Source of the DNA: Salinispora arenicola
Lineage (GTDB): Bacteria; Actinomycetota; Actinomycetes; Mycobacteriales; Micromonosporaceae
Length of the DNA stretch: 64,000 nt
Direction of reading: 5' to 3'
Assembly: GCF_006716065.1 (NCBI RefSeq)
Contig: NZ_VFOL01000001.1
Location: forward strand, 3,844,001-3,908,000
Below, in pieces: positions 25,962 to 34,421 of this stretch (its first letter is position 1; each line of letters starts with the position of its first letter). The notes under the pieces are model-generated. The model had not been told where the DNA came from and ran no database searches. It was given only the letters and a program-made list of their open reading frames with translations. A program made the translations under genes and the position numbers.

Positions 25962-26642
25962 GTGGAGGGTAACGGGGTGTATGAGGAACAGGCGTCAACG
26001 CTGCCGTATGTCGTCGCGTGGCGCGGTGGCACGCCGCCCGGTGGTGGCACACAGCGAATTCTGCCGGACGGCTGCCTCGACCTGATCTGGCGGGACGGGG
26101 CAGTCTTTGTCGCGGGGCCGAACACGGTCGCCCGGGTCGAGGCCTGCGTACCGGGCGGTCGCTATGCCGCGCTTCGGTTCGGTGCTGGGACCGGGCCCGG
26201 TGTGTTGGGCGTATCCGCCTCCGAACTGGTCGGTCAACGGGTGCCGCTGGACGCGATGTGGCCAGCCGCTACCGTGCGGGCCATCGCCGAGGCAGACGAT
26301 CCTGTCACCGCGTTGACCGCTGCCGCGAAGCGACGCTGGCAAGGGGTCGACCGGGCAATGCTCGCCCTGGTCGGCGCCGCACGAACCGGGCTGCCCGTGG
26401 GCTTGGTCGCTGAGCGTTGCGGCCTCAGCTCCCGGCAGTTACGGCGGCGCAGCCACGCCGCGTTCGGTTACGGACCGAAGACCCTGCACCGGATCTTGCG
26501 AATGCAGCGGGCGATCGCGCTGGCCCGGACCGGCCGGCCGTTCGCGGCGGTATCGGCCGATGCGGGCTACGCCGATCAGTCCCACCTCGCACGCGAGGTG
26601 CGAGTGATGGCGGGGGTCCCGCTGAGCGCTCTACTCCGGTGA
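25962..26642 (+). CDS. AraC-family transcriptional regulator
   Basis: 226 aa from GTG 25962 (GTG 25977 is an alternative). An N-terminal DUF6597-type domain shows RILPDGCLDLIWRDGAVFVAGPNT. The C-terminal double helix-turn-helix has VGLVAERCGLSSRQLRRRSHAAFGYGPKTLHRILRMQRAI and AVSADAGYADQSHLAREVRVMAGV. It overlaps the 3' end of the convergent VOC gene by 12 bases. Its targets may be neighbouring genes, but no site was found. Confidence 0.88.
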   Translation: MEGNGVYEEQASTLPYVVAWRGGTPPGGGTQRILPDGCLDLIWRDGAVFVAGPNTVARVEACVPGGRYAALRFGAGTGPGVLGVSASELVGQRVPLDAMWPAATVRAIAEADDPVTALTAAAKRRWQGVDRAMLALVGAARTGLPVGLVAERCGLSSRQLRRRSHAAFGYGPKTLHRILRMQRAIALARTGRPFAAVSADAGYADQSHLAREVRVMAGVPLSALLR

Positions 26643-27026
26643 CGGGTTCCAGGCGAACAGGTCCACAACGTAGCCGTCCGGGTCGCGCACCTGCGCGTAA
26701 CGCTGTCCCCATGGTGCGTTCCAGGGCGCTTTGACCGACGGGTGCCCGGCGGCAAGCAGGTCGGCGTGGACGCGGTCGACCTCGGCCGCGTCAGCGCAGA
26801 GGAAGGCCCAGCCACCGAAGGAACGCCCCGGTTGATAGTCGGGGTCGAGTGACTGCAACGAGGCGTCGGTGTCCCACATCAGGCGGATGCCGCCGGCGAC
26901 TGTCGCCTCGACATGCGTCTCCCGCTCGGCGTCGGCCGGGAACTCCAGGCCGAGCCGGCGGTAGAAGGAGAGAGATGCCGTCAGGTCGGCCACAGCAAGG
27001 CCGATCGCGTTGAAGGTAGGTGCCAT
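26631..27026 (-). CDS. VOC-family (glyoxalase/bleomycin-resistance fold) protein
   Basis: 131 aa, MAPTFNAIGLAVADLTASLSFYRRLGLEFP... ending DPDGYVVDLFAWNPSPE. Two beta-alpha-beta-beta-beta modules are visible, and the C-terminal D-x2-GYVVDLF is the usual metal-site strand. A single-domain protein of this length usually works as a dimer; the substrate is unknown. An upstream open extension to 27602 is shadow sequence. It diverges from the amylase gene. Confidence 0.85.
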   Translation of the reverse strand: MAPTFNAIGLAVADLTASLSFYRRLGLEFPADAERETHVEATVAGGIRLMWDTDASLQSLDPDYQPGRSFGGWAFLCADAAEVDRVHADLLAAGHPSVKAPWNAPWGQRYAQVRDPDGYVVDLFAWNPSPE

Positions 27027-27216
27027 GGCACAGACGGTACGAGTGCTCGCGGCTCTGGTCTTGAACGAATCGGACACCGGTGTGCCATGTCGGCATGACG
27101 TACCGCCGTGCTCGTCCTGGCCCGAGTTGGCTGCCCGGCCGCGGGCACGGGGGCCACCGTGGCGGGTGTCCCAGCCCGGTCCGGGACCAGGGGCGGTGAT
27201 GACGAGTTTCGAGAAT

Positions 27217-27237
27217 GTTTCCGAAAACTCTTGCAAG
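27217..27237. promoter_or_regulatory. Possible MalR/LacI-type operator of the amylase gene
   Basis: GTTTCCGAAAAC (27217-27228) is followed directly by CT and the palindrome CTTGCAAG (27230-27237), about 90 bases before the amylase ATG. TTGCAAG motifs mark maltose-regulator sites of actinomycete amylase genes. The stretch is markedly A/T-richer than its surroundings. Confidence 0.4.
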
Positions 27238-27324
27238 ACTTTCATGGATGCCGCATCGTGTTCGCTACCCGGACGGCCGTCCGCCCCTTGCCGAGCGCAC
27301 CTGCACACGAGAGGTCCCTCTGCC

Positions 27325-29493
27325 ATGGAATCCGCGAAACCACACCCGATTGGCCGCACCGGTCGGCTGTTGCTGGCCGCCGCAATGGTGGCGGTCGGTG
27401 GCACGGCGGTCGTCACCACCGCGATCACCGCTACCTCCGCCCGCGCCGCCGTCGTCCTGAACGACAGCGAGGTGACCGCCAACCTGTGGGAGTGGAACTG
27501 GAACTCGGTCGCCGCCGCCTGCACCGACCACCTCGGCCCCGCCGGATACGGTGCGGTGCAGGTGGCCCCGCCGCAGGAGTCGGTCCGCCTACCCAACAGC
27601 AACGACGGGACGCACCCCTGGTATGAGGTCTACCAGCCGGTGTCGTACCAGCTGGAGAGCCGGTTCGGCAGCCGCCAGCAGTTCGCCGAGATGGTCACCA
27701 CCTGCCACGAGGCGGGCGTGCGGGTCTACGTCGACGCGGTGGTCAACCACATGGCCGGAACCAACAACCCGCCGGGGACGCGTGGGTACGCCGGCACGGA
27801 GTTCTCGGGCTACGACTACCCCGCGGTGCCCTACGGTGCGGGGGACTTCCACCGCCCGGGCGACAACTGCCCGACCGACGGCTCCATCAACGACTGGGAC
27901 AACGAGGCCCAGGTGACCAGCTGCGAACTGCTGTCCCTGGCGGATCTCTACACCGAGAAGGAATCCGTCCGGAACAAGATCGCCAGCTACCTGAACGACC
28001 TGATCGGTCTCGGTGTCGACGGCTTCCGGGTGGATGCGGTCAAGCACATCCGGAAGGACGACTTCGCGGCGATCCTCGGCAAGCTGAACAACACCGTCGT
28101 GGAAGGGCGACGCCCCTACGTTGCCCAGGAGATCTTCGACGGTGCCAGCAATCCCGCCCTCCAGGCCCGCGCGTTCATCGGCAACGGTGACGTACTCGAC
28201 TTCGCCTACGCCAAGGGCATCCGTTCGGCCTTCCAGGGCTCCATCGCCACGCTGGCGAACATCCCGAACTGGAACCTCGACGCACCCAGCGCCAACGTCT
28301 TCGCGATGGTCACCAACCATGACCTGGAGCGCGACGGCGTGGTGTTGTCCTACAAGGACGGCACCGACTACGTGCTCGCCAACTACTTTGCCCTGGCCTA
28401 CCCGCACGGCAGGCCGTCGGTGTACGACAGCTTCACCTGGTCGGACCGCAACCAGTCCCCGCCGCACAACGGCGACGGGTACGTCACCGACACGGTATGC
28501 GGCGGGACCTGGAACTGCCTGAGCCAGACCACCGGTATCAAGGGCATGGTGGGTTGGGCCAACGCCGCGCGTCCGGTCCAGACCATCGCCGACTTCACCG
28601 TGATCAACGACAACGTGATCGGCTTTCACCGGGGCGACCGGGCCTGGATCGGCATCAACGACTCCGGCAGCGCCGTCAGCGCCACCTTCACCACCGGCCT
28701 CACCGACGGCGACTACTGCGATGTCATCTCCGGGTCCGTCACCGGTAGCGGTTGCAGCGGCGGTACGGTGACCGTCTCCGGCGGCCGGGCCACGGTGACC
28801 ATCCCGGCGAACAACGCCGTCGCCGTGCATCTCAACGCCCGGCCCGGCGCGACCCCGTCGCCGACGATCAGCCCCACCGGTGACCCCACCGACCGGATCG
28901 CCACGACCTTCACCGTCCACGCGACACCCGGCGCCGACCAGGAGGTCCACGTCGTCGGCAGCATTCCCGAACTGGGCTCCTGGGCCCCGGCCGATGCCGT
29001 GCGGTTGGTCCCGCAGGGCGGCAACACCTACCGCGGCACGATCGACCTACCTCCGTCGACCCAGGTCGAGTACAAGTTCATCAAGGTGACCGCCGCGGGT
29101 GGGGTGACCTGGGAGTCCGGGGCGAACCGGAGCTTGACCACCCCCGTCACCGGTACGCACGCGGTGACCGAGACCTTCCGGGGCGACTCGGTGCCGGGCT
29201 CGGCGATCGCCGCTTCGTTCAACGCCACTGTCACCACCTTCTTCGGCCAGAACGTCTTTGTCGTCGGCAACGTCGCGGAGTTGGGTAGCTGGAACCCGGA
29301 CGAGGCCGTCGCGCTCTTCGCGGCCGACTACCCGGTCTGGCGGGCCACGGTGAACCTGCCTTCGAACACCGCTATCGAGTACAAGTACCTCAAAAAGAAT
29401 CCGGACGGGTTCGTGACCTGGGAGTCCGGGGCGAACCGGAGCTTCACCACTCCGCCCACCGGAACCCATACGAGCACCGACACCTGGCGCTAG
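27325..29493 (+). CDS. Secreted alpha-amylase (GH13) with two CBM20 domains
   Basis: 722 aa from ATG 27325; GAGAGG at 27309-27314. A signal peptide ends near ATSARA (residue 41). The GH13 barrel shows DAVVNH (137-142), GFRVDAVKH with nucleophile D237, the acid/base E269 in AQEIF, and TNHD with H332-D333. A beta-sandwich domain C follows. A short Pro/Thr linker (PSPTISPTGDPTD) leads to two tandem starch-binding CBM20 modules, each with a VGSIPELGSW or VGNVAELGSW turn, a VEYKF/IEYKY strand and VTWESGANRS. It hydrolyses internal alpha-1,4 bonds of starch outside the cell. Two CBM20 copies rather than one favour raw-starch binding. Confidence 0.95.
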   Translation: MESAKPHPIGRTGRLLLAAAMVAVGGTAVVTTAITATSARAAVVLNDSEVTANLWEWNWNSVAAACTDHLGPAGYGAVQVAPPQESVRLPNSNDGTHPWYEVYQPVSYQLESRFGSRQQFAEMVTTCHEAGVRVYVDAVVNHMAGTNNPPGTRGYAGTEFSGYDYPAVPYGAGDFHRPGDNCPTDGSINDWDNEAQVTSCELLSLADLYTEKESVRNKIASYLNDLIGLGVDGFRVDAVKHIRKDDFAAILGKLNNTVVEGRRPYVAQEIFDGASNPALQARAFIGNGDVLDFAYAKGIRSAFQGSIATLANIPNWNLDAPSANVFAMVTNHDLERDGVVLSYKDGTDYVLANYFALAYPHGRPSVYDSFTWSDRNQSPPHNGDGYVTDTVCGGTWNCLSQTTGIKGMVGWANAARPVQTIADFTVINDNVIGFHRGDRAWIGINDSGSAVSATFTTGLTDGDYCDVISGSVTGSGCSGGTVTVSGGRATVTIPANNAVAVHLNARPGATPSPTISPTGDPTDRIATTFTVHATPGADQEVHVVGSIPELGSWAPADAVRLVPQGGNTYRGTIDLPPSTQVEYKFIKVTAAGGVTWESGANRSLTTPVTGTHAVTETFRGDSVPGSAIAASFNATVTTFFGQNVFVVGNVAELGSWNPDEAVALFAADYPVWRATVNLPSNTAIEYKYLKKNPDGFVTWESGANRSFTTPPTGTHTSTDTWR

Positions 29494-29498
29494 CCGCT

Positions 29499-29538
29499 GC
29501 CGGCCCGCCCCCGGGATGACGCTCGCGGGCGGGCCGGC
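29499..29538. terminator. Bidirectional hairpin terminator
   Basis: Perfect 12-bp stem GCCGGCCCGCCC/GGGCGGGCCGGC (29499-29510 with 29527-29538), six bases after the amylase stop and downstream of the convergent TauE/SafE gene. Confidence 0.75.
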
Positions 29539-29641
29539 GGAGCGTCGAGCCCGGCTGAGGTCGATCCCGGGTTGACGGGCATGGCGGCCCCCTTGTGCCA
29601 GGCGGATGGGAGGTCGGCTGGACCGGGGGCGGGCTGGCGGG

Positions 29642-30475
29642 TCATCGGCCGAGCAGGGTACGGGCCGCGGTGTAGGCGGCGACGGCGAGGATGAGCACGG
29701 CGAAGGCGCGGGTGCTGACGGTTCCCGGCAACCGGTCGGCGATCTTCTTGCCGGCCAGGCTGGCGGCCATGGCGGCGATGGTGAACGGCAGGATGATCGG
29801 CCATTCGAAGTGGGCATGGCCGGCCCGCGTGGCCAGTGAGGCGGCGGAGTTGATCGCGATGATCAGCAGGGAGGTGCCGACCGCCGTCGGCATGGGCAGG
29901 CCGAGGACGAGCATGAGGGCCGGGACGATGACGAATCCTCCGCCGGCACCGAAAAATCCGGTGAGGAACCCGACGAGTAGGCCCACGACGGCGACCTTCA
30001 TGGCGATGCCGGTGCCAGGTCGGGCGGGTTCGGGCCGGGTGAGCTGGGCGGCGCCGGTGCGGGCCGTGCTGCCGGTGGCCAAGCCGTCCCCGTACGTGTC
30101 GTGATGGGACGGTGCGTGGTGGGCGTGGGCGAGCATGCCGATCGCGGCGATGGTCATGAGGGCGGCGAAGCCGAGCAGCAGGATGTGGGGTTTGACGTAC
30201 TGGTTGGCGGCGGTGCCGGCGATGGCGGCGGTGAACCCGGTGACGCCGAACGGAAGGCCGGTGCGCCAGCGTACGTGTCCGGAACGGGCGTGCCCGACGG
30301 CGCCGACGACGGCGGTGAGCCCGACGATGATCACGCTGCTGGTGGTGGCGTCTCGCGGCTCCTGCCCGAGCAGGTAGACCAGAGCGGGGACGGTGAGGAT
30401 GGCGCCGCCGCCGCCGAGCGCACCGAGGACCGCCCCGATGAGCAGGCCGAGGCCGGTGGCGGCGAGCAGGGTCAC
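29642..30475 (-). CDS. TauE/SafE-family sulfite exporter
   Basis: 277 aa from GTG 30475. It has eight predicted membrane helices in two homologous halves, each starting with a family motif: GLGLLIGAVLGALGGGGAILTVPALVYLLG and VVGLLVGFLTGFFGAGGGFVIVPALMLVLG. A His-rich loop (AHAHHAPSHHD) lies between the halves. Such proteins export sulfite or other sulfur anions. The start overlaps the rhodanese stop by four bases, so it is the last gene of the GntR-rhodanese-exporter operon. Confidence 0.9.
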   Translation of the reverse strand: MTLLAATGLGLLIGAVLGALGGGGAILTVPALVYLLGQEPRDATTSSVIIVGLTAVVGAVGHARSGHVRWRTGLPFGVTGFTAAIAGTAANQYVKPHILLLGFAALMTIAAIGMLAHAHHAPSHHDTYGDGLATGSTARTGAAQLTRPEPARPGTGIAMKVAVVGLLVGFLTGFFGAGGGFVIVPALMLVLGLPMPTAVGTSLLIIAINSAASLATRAGHAHFEWPIILPFTIAAMAASLAGKKIADRLPGTVSTRAFAVLILAVAAYTAARTLLGR

Positions 30476-30813
30476 GCCACTGTCCCGTCCCGTCCGTCGT
30501 CGGTGCGTACGGGTAGCCCGGCCCGGGCCCAGGCGGTCATGCCACCGGTGAGGTTGCTCGCGTCGAGGCCCGCCGCGCGCAGTTGCGCGGTTGCTGCGGC
30601 GGAGCGTCGGCCCGACCGGCACACGGCGATGACGGGTCTGTCATCAGGGATGGTGTCCGGGTCGAGGTCGCCCAGTGGGACATGCCGGGCGCCAGGCGCA
30701 TGCCCTGCGGCCCATTCGTCGGTCTCACGCACGTCGAGCAGGATCGCGGTGCCGTCGCTGACGAGGTGCGCGGCGGTAGTGGCGTCGACCTCGGGTGTAC
30801 CGGGGGCGCTCAT
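30472..30813 (-). CDS. Single-domain rhodanese sulfurtransferase
   Basis: 113 aa from ATG 30813. The rhodanese fold shows AILLDVRETDEWAAGHAPGARHVPLGDL and the active-site loop VCRSGRRSA with the catalytic cysteine. It transfers sulfane sulfur between thiols, thiosulfate or cyanide. It overlaps the GntR gene upstream and the TauE/SafE gene downstream by four bases each, so the three are translated together. Confidence 0.92.
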   Translation of the reverse strand: MSAPGTPEVDATTAAHLVSDGTAILLDVRETDEWAAGHAPGARHVPLGDLDPDTIPDDRPVIAVCRSGRRSAAATAQLRAAGLDASNLTGGMTAWARAGLPVRTDDGRDGTVA

Positions 30814-31625
30814 CGGCTCTCGGCGCTGACGACGTCGGTGTGGTGGCGCTGGCGGGACGTGGCGCCGACGTCCAGGCGGTAGCCGGTGCGGGCGGTGAAC
30901 GCCGCGGTGACGGTGAACCTGTCGCCGCGCACCAGGGTGGTGCGCCATTCCAGCGGGCGGCCGTGGCGTTCGGCGAGCCGGTCGATGGCGAACGCGGCGA
31001 CGGTGTCGTCGATGCCAAGCTGCACGCGTTCGGCGCGGGTGGGTACGACGGCGCGGATGGTCTCCCGGCCGCCGGTGAGCCGGACGCCGCAGCGGTCGGC
31101 GAGTTCGGTGTAGAGGGCGGTGTGGGTGAAGTCGGCGTCCAGCAGCGGCGCGGCGATCTGGGCGGGCAGCCACACCCGGTCCATCGCCAGGGGTTCACCG
31201 TCGGACAGGCGCAGCCGTTCCAGGTAGAGCAGCGGGGTGGACTCCTCGAGGCCCAGCCGGGCGGCGACGACGCCGTCGGCGCGTACGTCGAGGGTTCGCA
31301 CGATGCTGTGCTGTTCATGGCCGGCGGACTCGACGGAGGCGAACAGGCTGTAGAGGGCGCCAAGGGGTTGTTCGATCTCCGCGATGCCCGCCAGGCGTGG
31401 CCGACGGCCCCGTTCTGCGACAACGACGCCGTCGTCACGCAGCCGGCGCAGCGCTTCGCGTACGGTGTGCCGGCTGACCGAGTACTGCTCGATCAACGCG
31501 AGCTCGCCCGGGAACACGGCGGCGAACTCGCCGGCGTCGACGCGGCGGCGCAGGTCGGCGTGCACCTGCGCCCACAGCGGCAACGCGCTCGCCCGATCGA
31601 TTGGGCCTGGCCCCGGTTTGCGCAT
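30810..31625 (-). CDS. GntR/HutC-family regulator of the sulfide locus
   Basis: 271 aa from ATG 31625. N-terminal winged helix: LPLWAQVHADLRRRVDAGEFAAVFPGELALIEQYSVSRHTVREALRRLRDDGVV. The C-terminal UTRA ligand domain runs from about residue 110 (LERLRLSDGEPLAMDRVWLP, AAFAIDRLAERHGRPLEWRTTLVRGDRF). It is the first gene of the minus-strand operon and diverges from the persulfide dioxygenase gene. The palindrome at 31673-31686 in the 89-base gap is its likely operator. Known bacterial sulfide regulators are mostly CsoR-like, BigR-like or FisR types, so a GntR here is unusual. Confidence 0.88.
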   Translation of the reverse strand: MRKPGPGPIDRASALPLWAQVHADLRRRVDAGEFAAVFPGELALIEQYSVSRHTVREALRRLRDDGVVVAERGRRPRLAGIAEIEQPLGALYSLFASVESAGHEQHSIVRTLDVRADGVVAARLGLEESTPLLYLERLRLSDGEPLAMDRVWLPAQIAAPLLDADFTHTALYTELADRCGVRLTGGRETIRAVVPTRAERVQLGIDDTVAAFAIDRLAERHGRPLEWRTTLVRGDRFTVTAAFTARTGYRLDVGATSRQRHHTDVVSAESR

Positions 31626-31672
31626 TCTGGCGGTCCTTGTCACGTCTCTTGCCGTTCCACGTATCAGCACGT

Positions 31673-31686
31673 AATGTACGGACATT
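31673..31686. promoter_or_regulatory. GntR operator candidate
   Basis: AATGT-ACGG-ACATT, an inverted repeat with perfect 5-base arms, located between the divergent gntR and dioxygenase genes and able to control both. Confidence 0.55.
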
Positions 31687-31714
31687 CGGATCTTATGGCA
31701 AGGTGGGTTGCGTC

Positions 31715-33073
31715 GTGGTGGACGTGGCAGTGGTGCAGACCAGCGAGCTCGGCGACCGCAGCTACGTCGTTCACGACGGGCACCTTGCGATCGTGGTGGA
31801 TCCGCAGCGTGACCTGGACCGCTTGCAGGCTGTTCTGGACGAGCGTGGGCTGCGCTGCGCGATGGTGCTGGAGACACACATCCACAACGACTACGTCTCC
31901 GGCGGCCTGCAACTGGCCCATCAGCACGACGCGCCATACGCGGTCAACGCCGCGGACGAGGTGGCGTTCGACCGGCACGGCGTCGCGGACGGTGACGAAC
32001 TCTCGGTGGGGGGCATGCGGGTACGGGTGATCGCCACCCCGGGACACACCGATACCCACCTGGCCTTCGTGATCACTGGTGGCCCCGGGCCGGCGGCGGT
32101 GTTCACCGGCGGCTGCCTGCTCTACGGCAGCGTGGGTCGCACCGACCTGGTCGACCCGGCCCGCACCGAGGAACTGGCCCGGGCCCAGTACCGCTCCGTA
32201 CACCATCTCGCCGACCTGCTCGCCGATGACGCCCGGATCTTTCCGACCCACGGATTCGGCAGCTTCTGCTCCTCCGGGTCCACGTCCGGTGGCGAGGACA
32301 GCACCGTCGGGCAGGAGAAGACCCGTAACGACGCCCTCACCGCCCCGAACGAGGACACGTTCGTGGCGAGGCTGGTCGCCGGTCTCACCGCGTACCCGGC
32401 CTACTACGCGCACACGGGTGCCCGTAACCGTGCGGGCGCCGGACCTGTCGACCTGTCCGCACCGCAGCAGGTCAGCCCGGCCGAGCTGCGGGCACGGATC
32501 AGCGCCGGAGAGTGGGTGGTCGATCTGCGCGACCGCACCGCCTACGCCGCCGAGCACCTCGCCGGCACCATCAGCATCGCCCTGGGGCAGCAGTTCGCCA
32601 CCTACCTCGGCTGGCTCATTCCCTGGGGCATCCCGCTCACCCTGATCGGTGCGACCCCGCAGCAGATCACCGACGCGCAACGCCAGCTCGTGCGCATCGG
32701 TATCGACCGTCCCGACGGCGCCGCCACCGGCAAGCTGCGTGACCTGGCCGACGGCGCGGCCACCCGCGGGTACCGGCGGGTCACCTTCGCTGGCCTCGCA
32801 GCCGCCCAGCAGGCCGGGGAAACCCTGATCGTGCTGGACGTGCGGCGCGACGACGAACGCGCCCACGGCGCGGTCCCCGGCTCGGTGCACATCCCGCTGC
32901 ACTGCCTGCTGGACCGGCTCGCCGACGTTCCGGCCGGTCCGCTGTGGGTGCACTGCGCCAGCGGATTCCGGGCCGGCATCGCCGCCAGTCTGCTCGACCG
33001 CGCCGGCCATGACATTGTCCACATCGACGATGAGTACGCCGTCGCTGTCACCTCCGGCCAGGCCACCGGCTGA
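31715..33073 (+). CDS. Persulfide dioxygenase-rhodanese fusion (MBL fold)
   Basis: 452 aa from GTG 31715, with AAGGTGGG at 31700-31707. The N-terminal metallo-beta-lactamase domain (ETHIHNDYVSGG with the H-x-H-x-D motif, TPGHTDTHLAF, FTGGCLLYGSVGRTDL, FPTHGFGSFC) matches ETHE1-type persulfide dioxygenases, which oxidise glutathione- or mycothiol-persulfide to sulfite. Two rhodanese-like domains follow: the first (WVVDLRDRTAYAAEHLAGTI) lacks a clear catalytic cysteine, the second (LIVLDVRRDDERAHGAVPGS) has WVHCASGFRAG with the active cysteine. The product sulfite fits the neighbouring TauE/SafE exporter. Confidence 0.9.
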   Translation: MVDVAVVQTSELGDRSYVVHDGHLAIVVDPQRDLDRLQAVLDERGLRCAMVLETHIHNDYVSGGLQLAHQHDAPYAVNAADEVAFDRHGVADGDELSVGGMRVRVIATPGHTDTHLAFVITGGPGPAAVFTGGCLLYGSVGRTDLVDPARTEELARAQYRSVHHLADLLADDARIFPTHGFGSFCSSGSTSGGEDSTVGQEKTRNDALTAPNEDTFVARLVAGLTAYPAYYAHTGARNRAGAGPVDLSAPQQVSPAELRARISAGEWVVDLRDRTAYAAEHLAGTISIALGQQFATYLGWLIPWGIPLTLIGATPQQITDAQRQLVRIGIDRPDGAATGKLRDLADGAATRGYRRVTFAGLAAAQQAGETLIVLDVRRDDERAHGAVPGSVHIPLHCLLDRLADVPAGPLWVHCASGFRAGIAASLLDRAGHDIVHIDDEYAVAVTSGQATG

Positions 33074-33146
33074 ACACCCTGACCGACCTCGTGTCGCCGA
33101 CGGAGCGTCACCCCGCCGACGGCCTCACCCACACGGAGGCATCGTC

Positions 33147-34352
33147 ATGACCGCACCCGCCGTTCACCATCGCATCCTCATCGTCGGCGGCGGCAGCGCC
33201 GGCATCGCCGTCGCCGCCCGGCTCCGCCGCGCGAAAGCCGCCGACGTCGGCCTCATCGACCCCGCGGACACCCACTACTACCAGCCGCTGTGGACTCTGG
33301 TCGGCGGCGGATGCGCCAAGGCGAGGGAAAGTGCCCGTCCACAGGCGTCAGTCATGCCGAAGGGCGTTGCCTGGATCAAGGACGCCGCGCAATCCATCGA
33401 CCCGGACCAGCAGACGGTCACCACCGCCGGTGGGATCCGGGTCCGCTACGACCATCTCGTCGTGTGCCCCGGCATCCAGCTCGATTGGGGCGGGATCCCC
33501 GGCATGGCGGAGGCCATGGACACGCCGACGGTATCCAGCAACTACACGTACGCTACAGCGCCGAAGACGTGGGAACTGATCCGAAACCTGCGCTCCGGGA
33601 CCGCGGTGTTCACCATGCCCGCCGGACCGATCAAATGTGCCGGCGCCCCGCAGAAGATCGCCTACCTGGCCGCGGACCATTGGCGTCGGCAGGGTGTTCT
33701 CAAGGACATCCGGGTCGTGCTCGTGCTGCCCACCCCAGGCATGTTCGGCGTCCAGGTCTTCGCCGACGAACTCGAGCGCGTCGCCGCCCGGTACGGCATC
33801 GAGGTCCATAAGAACAGCGAACTCGTGGAAGTCGACGCCGGCAGCCGCCACGCCGTGATCGTCGACCACACCACCGACACACGGCAGACGGTCAGCTACG
33901 ACCTCATGCATGTCGTACCGCCGCAGTCAGCCCCCGACTGGCTCAAGCAGACCGCCCTGGCCGACCCGGAGAGCCCGGCCGGCTACGTCCAGGTCCACAG
34001 GAACACGCTGCAGCACACCCGATACCCGAACGTGTTCGCCCTCGGCGATGCCGGGTCCACTCCGAATTCCAAGACCGGCGCCGCGATCCGCAAACAAGCA
34101 CCTGTGGTGGCCCGCAACCTCATCGCCACGATCGAGGGCAAGCCGCTGCCGGCGGCCTATGACGGGTACGCATCCTGCCCGCTGACCACGGCCCGTAACA
34201 AGATGCTGCTCGCCGAGTTCGACTACACCATGCATCCCGCACCGAGTATTCCGTTCATCGACACCACCCACGAACGCACCGACATGTGGTATCTCAAGCG
34301 TTACGGACTACCGGCCCTCTACTGGAATCTCATGCTCCGTGGCCGTGCCTGA
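33147..34352 (+). CDS. Sulfide:quinone oxidoreductase-like flavoprotein
   Basis: 401 aa from ATG 33147, with ACGGAGG at 33133-33139. FAD-binding ILIVGGGSAGIAVAARLRR; HYYQPLWTLVGGG, typical of SQR; a redox cysteine in GPIKCAGAPQKIAYLA; a second FAD contact NVFALGDAGSTPNSKTGAAIRKQAPVVA; and a C-terminal amphipathic tail (MWYLKRYGLPALYWNLMLRG) that could dock to the membrane. SQR oxidises sulfide to persulfide and passes electrons to quinone. It lies 73 bases downstream of the dioxygenase gene, so both steps of sulfide detoxification are in one operon. Confidence 0.87.
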   Translation: MTAPAVHHRILIVGGGSAGIAVAARLRRAKAADVGLIDPADTHYYQPLWTLVGGGCAKARESARPQASVMPKGVAWIKDAAQSIDPDQQTVTTAGGIRVRYDHLVVCPGIQLDWGGIPGMAEAMDTPTVSSNYTYATAPKTWELIRNLRSGTAVFTMPAGPIKCAGAPQKIAYLAADHWRRQGVLKDIRVVLVLPTPGMFGVQVFADELERVAARYGIEVHKNSELVEVDAGSRHAVIVDHTTDTRQTVSYDLMHVVPPQSAPDWLKQTALADPESPAGYVQVHRNTLQHTRYPNVFALGDAGSTPNSKTGAAIRKQAPVVARNLIATIEGKPLPAAYDGYASCPLTTARNKMLLAEFDYTMHPAPSIPFIDTTHERTDMWYLKRYGLPALYWNLMLRGRA

Positions 34353-34421
34353 GCAAGCCGGCCCGGCGAACACCGAGGACACCGTTGGATCCCAGACCCG
34401 CGAGGCAGCCCGTCCTTGGTC

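Noticed and set aside
27589..28950. 453-aa open frame antisense to the amylase gene
   Set aside because: Val/Gly/Asp-rich composition typical of an antisense shadow; the plus strand encodes a complete GH13 enzyme with all catalytic residues.
31664..33022. 452-aa open frame antisense to the persulfide dioxygenase gene
   Set aside because: Low-complexity composition and no motif; the other strand is clearly coding.
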